Shown here piece after piece: positions 1 to 4,638 of a DNA stretch of 6,607 nucleotides. Source of the stretch: Actinomycetota bacterium (GTDB lineage Bacteria > Actinomycetota > Actinomycetes > Nanopelagicales > Nanopelagicaceae). The notes below the pieces were generated by a model. It made no database searches and was not told the DNA's origin. It was given only the letters and a program-made list of their open reading frames with translations. The stretch's first letter is position 1, and every line of letters begins with the position of its first letter. The stretch is taken from NCBI GenBank assembly GCA_013205455.1, contig JABMMO010000074.1, positions 1 to 6,607 of the forward strand. Direction: 5' to 3'. The position numbers and the translations under genes are program-made.

Positions 1-2
1 CA

Positions 3-176
3 GTTTCGGAACAGGAGCTAGATCGAATTTTGGGATCAGTTCTTCAATATTCCGATTCCTCTTTTAATCCATTACTTGAATTGGGCTTTGCTAACGCGAT
101 TAGACGTGAGTGGGCTTGGCGGGTTTCGCGTGGCGAATCGTTGGCGAACTTACAAGCCTTCACACATTTGGTTTAA
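3..176 (+). CDS. C-terminal end of an unidentified protein (partial, 5' end outside window)
   Basis: An open frame runs from the window edge to a TAA at 174-176 and supplies 57 residues. It starts VSEQELDRIL and ends in a helical-looking, Arg/Trp-rich stretch (AIRREWAWRVSRGES, then LANLQAFTHLV). The other two forward frames are stopped early (TAG near 19, TAA near 68), and codon use resembles the neighbouring genes, so this is probably the true tail of a gene co-directional with gpmA. I do not recognise the family. In other Actinobacteria mshA and a YbjN-type gene are found near gpmA, but the tail does not clearly resemble either, so no function is assigned. Confidence 0.5.
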   Translation, partial: VSEQELDRILGSVLQYSDSSFNPLLELGFANAIRREWAWRVSRGESLANLQAFTHLV

Positions 177-197
177 GAAGTACAAAATGAATAAGAT
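168..197 (+). promoter_or_regulatory. Putative gpmA promoter giving a leaderless transcript
   Basis: TAAGAT at 192-197 sits exactly at -12 to -7 relative to the gpmA ATG at 204, the position expected of a TANNNT -10 box when transcription begins at the start codon. A weak -35-like TTGGTT lies at 168-173, 18 nt upstream, overlapping the end of the preceding gene. There is no Shine-Dalgarno sequence close to the ATG. The position is seen in the sequence; leaderless initiation is inferred. Confidence 0.55.
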
Positions 198-203
198 TTC
201 GCT

Positions 204-950
204 ATGACTTATTCGCTAATTCTGCTCCGCCATGGCGAAAGTGAATGGAATGCAAAGAATTTATTTACTGGATGGGTGGATGTTGAGCTCTCTGATAAAG
301 GAAAAGCGGAAGCAAAACGTGGCGGCGAACTTTTGAAGTCCAAAAATTTACTTCCGGATATTTTGCACACATCGGTATTACGCCGTGCCATCGATACTTC
401 ACAAATTGCGCTAGAAGCGTGCGAACGTGCTTGGATTCCAGTTCGGCGTTCATGGCGCTTAAATGAACGGCATTATGGTGCTTTGCAAGGGAAGGATAAA
501 GCTGCAACTTTGGCCGAATATGGCGAGGCTCAATTTAAATTATGGCGCCGATCATTTGATGTGCCACCACCACCTATAGCCGATGATAATCAATATAGCC
601 AAGCAAATGACGCTAAATATGCGGGCTTAGGTGCTGCGCTACCAAAGACTGAATGCCTGAAGGATGTTGTGCTGCGCATGATGCCTTATTGGAATGAGTC
701 GATAATTCCAGATCTTAAAAGTGGGAAGCGAGTTCTAGTTACCGCACATGGGAATTCACTTCGAGCCTTGGTAAAACACCTTGATGGAATTTCAGATGGC
801 GATATTGCGGAGTTAAATATCCCTACCGGCATTCCATTGCACTATGAATTGAACGAAAATTTTATGCCAATTAAAAAAGGTGGCGAGTACTTAGATCCAG
901 AAGCGGCCTCAGATGCGATTTCAAAAGTTGCGCATCAAGGCAAAAAATAA
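204..950 (+). CDS. gpmA: 2,3-bisphosphoglycerate-dependent phosphoglycerate mutase
   Basis: This cytosolic enzyme interconverts 3-phosphoglycerate and 2-phosphoglycerate in glycolysis and gluconeogenesis, using a phosphohistidine intermediate. The 248-residue product has the usual length and the full histidine-phosphatase signature. LLRHGESEWN is at residues 7-16, with catalytic His10 next to Arg9. SVLRRA at 57-62 is a phosphate-binding arginine pair. NERHYGALQGKDKA at 87-100 carries the acid/base Glu88, and AHGNSLRAL at 181-189 carries the second catalytic His182. The flexible tail that closes over the active site (KKGGEYLD near 224-231) is present, so the enzyme appears complete. The ATG at 204 is supported by the family N-terminus and by a TANNNT box at -12 to -7. 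The gene lies next to the phosphate-control genes, as gpm1 lies beside senX3-regX3 in mycobacteria. It ends 1 nt before the convergent phoU. Confidence 0.95.
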   Translation: MTYSLILLRHGESEWNAKNLFTGWVDVELSDKGKAEAKRGGELLKSKNLLPDILHTSVLRRAIDTSQIALEACERAWIPVRRSWRLNERHYGALQGKDKAATLAEYGEAQFKLWRRSFDVPPPPIADDNQYSQANDAKYAGLGAALPKTECLKDVVLRMMPYWNESIIPDLKSGKRVLVTAHGNSLRALVKHLDGISDGDIAELNIPTGIPLHYELNENFMPIKKGGEYLDPEAASDAISKVAHQGKK

Positions 951-951
951 A

Positions 952-1611
952 TTAATTGGCGTTTGAATACTTTCCAGTTACTTGGAAATAAACTCGACGC
1001 GCAACCGAAACTGCATGGTCTGCATAACGTTCGTAATATCGACCAATCAAAGTAATATCAATTGCAGTTTCAATTCCATGTGACCAATTATCATCTAAAA
1101 GTGCCACAAATAGTTGGCGGTGTAATTTATCCATCTGATCATCATCTGTTTCGAGCTCAACTGCTTTTTCAATATCTTTAGATGAGATAACTTCACCAGT
1201 TTTTAGAGAAATTAATTTAGCAACTTTGCCCATCTCTTCGATAGTCAGCAAGAGTTCGGAAGGAACCGCACCTTGCGGGTGACGGAGTCGCGTAATTTTC
1301 GCAACGTGGTGCGCCATATCTCCCATACGTTCTAAATCCGCACTCATGCGTAGCGCTGTAACCAATGCTCTCAAATCTGAAGCCACTGGTTGTTGGCGGG
1401 CGATAATGTCGATGATACGTGCATCGAGGTCATGTTGAATTTCATCAATCTGGTCATCCGATTTAATGATGACTTCTGCCTCTGCCAAATCCGCGGTAAG
1501 TAGCGCATGAGTTGCTTTATCAATTGCATCGGTTACTAGTGCCGAAAGGTCTACTAGGGTTTGAGTTACGCCATCTAGCTCGTCTTGGAATGCAGTTCTT
1601 AACCAGGCCAT
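952..1611 (-). CDS. phoU: Phosphate signalling regulator PhoU
   Basis: PhoU is a cytosolic helical protein that links the Pst phosphate transporter to the phosphate-sensing histidine kinase and keeps the regulon off when phosphate is plentiful. The 219-residue product has the normal length and two PhoU repeats. Each carries its metal-binding signature: DLERMGD at 92-98 followed by AHHVAK, and RYYERYADH at 191-199. QHDLDARIIDIIARQQP at 59-75 is also typical. The frame stays open for 35 more codons, to an ATG at 1716, but that extension (MIFTPLYSV...) does not look like PhoU. Actinobacterial PhoU proteins begin near RTAFQDELD, and TACGGT sits at -12 to -7 of the ATG at 1611, so I use 1611. The gene is divergent from senX3 and shares a 129-nt control region with it. 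No pst genes are in the window. Confidence 0.93.
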   Translation of the reverse strand: MAWLRTAFQDELDGVTQTLVDLSALVTDAIDKATHALLTADLAEAEVIIKSDDQIDEIQHDLDARIIDIIARQQPVASDLRALVTALRMSADLERMGDMAHHVAKITRLRHPQGAVPSELLLTIEEMGKVAKLISLKTGEVISSKDIEKAVELETDDDQMDKLHRQLFVALLDDNWSHGIETAIDITLIGRYYERYADHAVSVARRVYFQVTGKYSNAN

Positions 1612-1617
1612 TGGCAA

Positions 1618-1623
1618 ACCGTA
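1618..1623 (-). promoter_or_regulatory. Putative phoU -10 box (leaderless)
   Basis: Read on the minus strand, positions 1623 to 1618 spell TACGGT, a TANNNT hexamer exactly at -12 to -7 of the phoU ATG at 1611. No TTGACA-like -35 lies 16-18 nt upstream, which would suit a promoter needing an activator. No Shine-Dalgarno sequence precedes the ATG. Confidence 0.5.
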
Positions 1624-1654
1624 ACGGTGAATTACGACTCTGGCGAGTAACCAA

Positions 1655-1692
1655 GTGAACGTGTGTTTGCCAACGGGTGAACAATTGGTAAC
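1655..1692 (-). promoter_or_regulatory. Putative PHO box (RegX3/PhoP operator) between phoU and senX3
   Basis: On the minus strand GTTCACCC starts at 1682 and GTTCACTT starts at 1660. These two GTTCAC cores are exactly 22 nt (2 x 11) apart, and a related GTTACC starts at 1692. Actinobacterial PhoP-type regulators are known to bind direct repeats of 11-nt units with a GTTCACC core, and the intermediate unit (from 1671) is often degenerate, as it is here. The element sits about 65 nt from both start codons, near the middle of the divergent region, so it could serve both promoters. The repeats are seen directly; binding by RegX3 is inferred. Confidence 0.5.
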
Positions 1693-1728
1693 GCTATATA
1701 AAGGTGTAAAAATCACTCACTATCTCCG

Positions 1729-1734
1729 TACGAT
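1729..1734 (+). promoter_or_regulatory. Putative senX3 -10 box (leaderless GTG start)
   Basis: TACGAT occupies -12 to -7 relative to the GTG at 1741, so transcription would begin at or next to the start codon. There is no Shine-Dalgarno sequence before the GTG and no good -35 at the usual distance. A second A+T-rich candidate, TATATAAA at 1695-1702, would give a leader of about 30 nt instead. Confidence 0.5.
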
Positions 1735-1740
1735 AGCCCC

Positions 1741-2820
1741 GTGAAGTTCCTGAGGAGCAAGGGTGAGGCTGAATTTAACGACGCACCCGAATTACTTCCG
1801 GAAATATTGACTACGACCTTATTAGCACTTCAAAGTGATTCATTAATTTTATTACCTGGTGAAGTTCCAATATTTCAATCTGCAGGAATTTCAAGCTTTG
1901 GCGTAGTTCGGGAAAACCGAGTGGTTAGCGAAGAGTTATTAGCACTAGTGCGAGTAGTACGCAGAACGAGTCAATTACACCGCGGCGCAATTGAATTACC
2001 TAGAGGTCCGATTGGCGAGGGTAAGCGAGAGTTAACCGTAACCGTTGCACCATTAAATGTTTCCGGCATGATTCTGGTTCTAATTTCCGATGAGAGCGAA
2101 TATCAAAAAGTAGATGCGATCCGTCGAGATTTTGTCGCAAATATTTCACACGAACTTAAGACTCCAATCGGCGCACTTTTGTTATTGAGCGAAGCAGTCT
2201 TAGGCGCAAAGAACGATCCAGAAGCAGTGGTTAAGTTTGCATCGAAAATGCAGAAGGAGTCACGACGTTTAACAGATTTAGTTCAAGAAATTATTAATTT
2301 ATCTAGATTGCAAGGCAGTGATCCACTGCTTTCGGCATATGCAGTAGATGTGGAAGATATAATTCGAGAAGCTGCAAATCAATGTCAAATAAATGCAGAG
2401 GGACGTAATATTGAAATAGTTCTTGGGGAAATTTCAAATTCAACAGTATTAGGCGATCGCGATCAACTGATTATGGCATTTCAGAATTTGATTGAGAACG
2501 CGATTAATTACAGTCCAGAGAGAACAAAAGTTTCAGTAAACGCTTCAGTCATTGAAGGAGTTGTGGAAATTTCTGTTGCAGATCAAGGAATCGGCATCAG
2601 CGAATCCGAACTTGAACGAATTTTTGAAAGGTTTTATCGGATTGATCCAGCAAGATCTCGTGAAACTGGCGGCACTGGACTTGGACTTTCAATCGTTAAG
2701 CACGTTGCGGTAAATCACGGTGGCGATGTAAAAGTATGGAGCAAAATGAACGTTGGTAGCACTTTCGCGTTGCGGTTGCCGATCGCACCCGACGAAAGTT
2801 TTGAAGAAGGCGAAAACTAG
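1741..2820 (+). CDS. senX3: Phosphate-sensing histidine kinase SenX3/PhoR family, lacking transmembrane helices
   Basis: This is the sensor kinase that autophosphorylates and passes phosphate to RegX3. In the 359-residue product, residues ~18-118 align with the PAS-like region of mycobacterial SenX3. The HisKA domain follows, with DFVANISHELKTPIGA at 130-145 (phospho-acceptor His137). The HATPase_c domain has the N box NLIENAINYS (249-258), G1 DQGIGI (281-286), F box FERFYR (295-300) and G2 GTGLGLS (311-317), so the catalytic core looks intact. The oddity is the N-terminus. It reads MKFLRSKGEAEFNDAPE, with none of the hydrophobic helices that anchor SenX3/PhoR in the membrane. The frame has a TAA at 1699-1701 and no start codon before the GTG at 1741, so the protein appears soluble. 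It is co-directional with regX3, 12 nt downstream. Orthology to SenX3 is well supported by motifs and neighbours; the stimulus is not visible. Confidence 0.92.
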   Translation: MKFLRSKGEAEFNDAPELLPEILTTTLLALQSDSLILLPGEVPIFQSAGISSFGVVRENRVVSEELLALVRVVRRTSQLHRGAIELPRGPIGEGKRELTVTVAPLNVSGMILVLISDESEYQKVDAIRRDFVANISHELKTPIGALLLLSEAVLGAKNDPEAVVKFASKMQKESRRLTDLVQEIINLSRLQGSDPLLSAYAVDVEDIIREAANQCQINAEGRNIEIVLGEISNSTVLGDRDQLIMAFQNLIENAINYSPERTKVSVNASVIEGVVEISVADQGIGISESELERIFERFYRIDPARSRETGGTGLGLSIVKHVAVNHGGDVKVWSKMNVGSTFALRLPIAPDESFEEGEN

Positions 2821-2824
2821 AATG

Positions 2825-2829
2825 AGGAG
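2825..2829 (+). promoter_or_regulatory. Ribosome binding site of regX3
   Basis: AGGAG lies 3 nt before the ATG at 2833. This is a clear Shine-Dalgarno core but at short spacing. It lies in the 12-nt gap after the senX3 stop, as expected for the second gene of an operon. Together with the carD site it contrasts with the SD-less, promoter-proximal genes of the window. Confidence 0.6.
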
Positions 2830-2832
2830 CGC

Positions 2833-3516
2833 ATGGTCCGAATATTGATCGTTGAAGACGAGTCATCTTTTTCAGAAGCTTTGGAGTTTCTCTTAAGCAA
2901 AGAGGGGTTCTCAATTGTTTCTGCGGCAAATGGCAGTGAAGCCATCACAAAGTTCGAGCAAGGCGGCATAGACCTTGTGCTGCTCGATTTAATGATTCCG
3001 GAGATCTCTGGAACTGAAGTCTGCCGCCAGATTAGAGCTAAATCTAAAGTTCCGATCATCATGTTAACCGCTAAGGATTCCGAGGTGGATAAAGTGGTTG
3101 GGCTTGAACTTGGTGCGGATGACTATGTAACAAAGCCTTATTCTACGCGCGAATTAGTGGCGCGAATTCGGGCAGTACTTCGGAGGAATTCAGGAGAGAG
3201 CGCGATCGGCGATATCGGAATTATGACGGCTGGCCCGGTACGAATGGATACTGATCGTCATCAAGTCACAGTTAACGGTGTAAATGTTTCACTTCCGCTA
3301 AAAGAATTTGAGTTGTTGGAATTCTTAATGCGAAATTCTGGACGAGTCCTAACACGCGTGCAATTAATTGATCGCGTTTGGGGAAGCGATTATGTAGGAG
3401 ACACCAAAACTTTAGATGTACACATTAAACGTTTGCGCGCCAAGATTGAAGTTGATCCAGCTAACCCAATCTTTATTCAGACCGTTAGGGGGCTGGGGTA
3501 CAAGTTGGAGCTTTAG
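2833..3516 (+). CDS. regX3: OmpR/PhoB-family response regulator RegX3 (PhoP)
   Basis: This DNA-binding response regulator controls phosphate-starvation genes when phosphorylated by SenX3. At 227 residues it has the length of mycobacterial RegX3. The receiver domain (1-~118) has the acidic pocket Glu8/Asp9, phospho-acceptor Asp52 in LLDLMIPEISG, Thr79 in IMLTAKD, and Lys101 in ADDYVTKPYS. The winged-helix domain (~130-227) includes LPLKEFELLEFLMRNSGRVL, then a recognition-helix region (TKTLDVHIKRLRAKIE) and the closing wing TVRGLGYKLEL. No key residue is missing. The candidate operator upstream of senX3 suggests autoregulation. The last 32 nt overlap the 3' end of the oppositely oriented lipoprotein gene. 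Confidence 0.95.
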   Translation: MVRILIVEDESSFSEALEFLLSKEGFSIVSAANGSEAITKFEQGGIDLVLLDLMIPEISGTEVCRQIRAKSKVPIIMLTAKDSEVDKVVGLELGADDYVTKPYSTRELVARIRAVLRRNSGESAIGDIGIMTAGPVRMDTDRHQVTVNGVNVSLPLKEFELLEFLMRNSGRVLTRVQLIDRVWGSDYVGDTKTLDVHIKRLRAKIEVDPANPIFIQTVRGLGYKLEL

Positions 3517-4012
3517 GATCTTGGCAAAGTACGGGAGTTTTTAAAACTACATCTTTGAACTCGCCAGTTTTCTCACGAACTAGTGCAGTGAAGTTAACGG
3601 TTCCAACGCTAGAAAAAGTTATTGAAACTGGAACTCGATTACCAATAGTTGAATTCAATAAAGTTACGCCAGCACTTGCATTTGAACTATCGCCTGCAAA
3701 TATGACCGGGTTATTCTTTGAGACTACATTTGATCCTGAAATCGTTGCCACATTTCCATTGATAGAAATACTTCTTACAATTTCAGCTTCCTCACTGTTA
3801 TTTACTAAAGTTCCAACCAACACGCCTGAACCATCTGGCTGGGCCACGATTAAAAGGTTACGTACTTTTACAGAACCTAAGTCAGCTTCGACGCCATCAG
3901 TAACTTGCTTGATGTTACGAGTTGACGCATCAAAGCCAGCTCCACAACCTGTTAGAAATAGTGCAGATATTGCAGCGATAGCGAGCGCCGTAAGTGAAGA
4001 AGGTTTTTTCAT
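3485..4012 (-). CDS. LpqE-like secreted lipoprotein
   Basis: The 175-residue product begins with a lipoprotein signal peptide: basic MKK, a hydrophobic stretch (about 7-19) and the lipobox LTGC with lipidated Cys23, followed by GAGFDAST. The mature part is rich in beta-type sequence (GSVKVRNLLIVAQPDGSG, VLVGTLVNNSEEAEIVRSI) and resembles the actinobacterial LpqE type, which has an immunoglobulin-like fold related to copper-chaperone PCu(A)C domains. No Met/His copper site is evident. Context supports the call: in M. tuberculosis lpqE (Rv3584) is divergent from carD (Rv3583c), as here. The function is unknown; it should sit on the outer face of the cytoplasmic membrane. The C-terminus carries Cys163 and Cys171 in a Pro-rich tail encoded antisense to the end of regX3. 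TAAGAT at -12 to -7 supports the ATG at 4012. Confidence 0.82.
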   Translation of the reverse strand: MKKPSSLTALAIAAISALFLTGCGAGFDASTRNIKQVTDGVEADLGSVKVRNLLIVAQPDGSGVLVGTLVNNSEEAEIVRSISINGNVATISGSNVVSKNNPVIFAGDSSNASAGVTLLNSTIGNRVPVSITFSSVGTVNFTALVREKTGEFKDVVLKTPVLCQDPKAPTCTPAP

Positions 4013-4018
4013 GAGGGA

Positions 4019-4024
4019 ATCTTA
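4019..4024 (-). promoter_or_regulatory. Putative lipoprotein-gene -10 box (leaderless)
   Basis: On the minus strand positions 4024 to 4019 read TAAGAT, exactly -12 to -7 of the ATG at 4012 and identical to the hexamer before gpmA. The -35 region is poorly defined. The short GAGGGA-complement tract between box and ATG is pyrimidine-rich on this strand, so it is not a Shine-Dalgarno sequence. Confidence 0.5.
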
Positions 4025-4093
4025 TGCGAAAGTATTTATCGCATTGCACAAAAAATCGCTAAAAATAGGTGATTTAGGCTGGCTTTAGGGGAT

Positions 4094-4122
4094 TTCACCC
4101 TCCGCTTACCTGCTGGTAGAAT
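4094..4122 (+). promoter_or_regulatory. Putative carD operon promoter (extended -10)
   Basis: TTCACC at 4094-4099 (4 of 6 matches to TTGACA) is followed after 17 nt by TAGAAT at 4117-4122, preceded by the extended -10 motif TGG at 4114-4116. Transcription would start near 4129-4131 and leave a leader of about 15 nt before the carD ATG. This is the best sigma-70-type promoter in the window and would drive carD-ispDF and possibly cysS. Confidence 0.6.
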
Positions 4123-4134
4123 TGCCCTCTATCG

Positions 4135-4139
4135 AAAGG
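4135..4139 (+). promoter_or_regulatory. Ribosome binding site of carD
   Basis: AAAGG lies 6 nt before the carD ATG at 4146, a moderate Shine-Dalgarno match. It fits a promoter placed far enough upstream (4117-4122) to give a short leader. Confidence 0.5.
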
Positions 4140-4145
4140 CAATAA

Positions 4146-4628
4146 ATGTCATTCAAGGTTGGCGAAACCGTTGTTTATCCCCATCACGGCGCGGCTCTCA
4201 TCGAAGCAATCGAGACCCGGACCATCAAAGGCGAAGAAAAGATCTATCTAGTCCTAAAAGTTGCACAAGGTGACTTAACTGTTCGCGTACCAGCCGAAAA
4301 TGTTGATTTAGTAGGCGTTCGTGACGTAGTGGACTCAGCCGGTTTAGATCGCGTCTTTGGCGTATTACGTCAGCCATATACCGAGGAACCAACAAACTGG
4401 TCTCGTAGATATAAAGCAAACTTGGAAAAACTCGCTTCTGGCGATGTTATTAAAGTTGCTGAAGTTGTCCGCGATCTTTATCGCCGCGACCTTGACCGCG
4501 GTCTCTCCGCAGGCGAAAAGCGAATGCTCGCTAAAGCCAAATCCATTTTAGTTTCAGAACTCGCACTCGCTGAGCACACTGACGAAGCAAATGCCGAGTC
4601 CATCCTCAACGAGGTACTAGCTTCTTAA
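4146..4628 (+). CDS. carD: RNA polymerase-binding transcription factor CarD
   Basis: CarD (CdnL family) binds the RNA polymerase beta subunit and stabilises the open promoter complex, tuning rRNA and housekeeping transcription. The 160-residue product covers the whole family. The N-terminal Tudor-like RNA polymerase interaction domain spans ~1-55 (FKVGETVVYPHHGAALIEAI) and has the beta-contacting Arg25 and Arg47 at the same numbers as in M. tuberculosis CarD. A C-terminal helical DNA-binding domain follows, with the promoter-wedging Trp85 in EEPTNWSRRYKANLEKLASG and the basic RGLSAGEKRMLAKAKSIL. It is divergent from the lipoprotein gene and heads an operon with ispDF, 10 nt downstream. The start is fixed by the conserved N-terminus. 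Confidence 0.96.
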   Translation: MSFKVGETVVYPHHGAALIEAIETRTIKGEEKIYLVLKVAQGDLTVRVPAENVDLVGVRDVVDSAGLDRVFGVLRQPYTEEPTNWSRRYKANLEKLASGDVIKVAEVVRDLYRRDLDRGLSAGEKRMLAKAKSILVSELALAEHTDEANAESILNEVLAS

Positions 4629-4638
4629 TTGGTTCTTG

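Noticed and set aside
187..207. Six-codon open frame (ATG at 187) overlapping the gpmA start by ATGA, resembling a leader peptide
   Set aside because: The TAAGAT box at 192-197 lies inside it, so the likely transcript starts after its ATG. No ribosome binding site or attenuator structure is visible.
1626..1632. GGTGAAT (ATTCACC on the minus strand) as a further PHO-box unit
   Set aside because: It is 28 nt from the nearest GTTCAC core, which does not fit an 11-nt period, so it was left out of the operator.
1612..1716. N-terminal extension of PhoU considered as a signal or membrane segment
   Set aside because: PhoU is cytosolic, the segment is not like the family, and a better start with a promoter box lies at 1611.
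3536..3548. Inverted repeat AGTTTTTAAAACT considered as a terminator after regX3
   Set aside because: It is A+T only in its core, has a one-base centre with no loop, and lies within the lipoprotein coding sequence. It cannot form a stable hairpin terminator.
3555..4088. A 177-codon plus-strand open frame opposite the lipoprotein gene
   Set aside because: It is antisense to a gene with a clear lipobox and promoter box, its translation resembles no family I recognise, and it has no ribosome binding site. It is a shadow frame.
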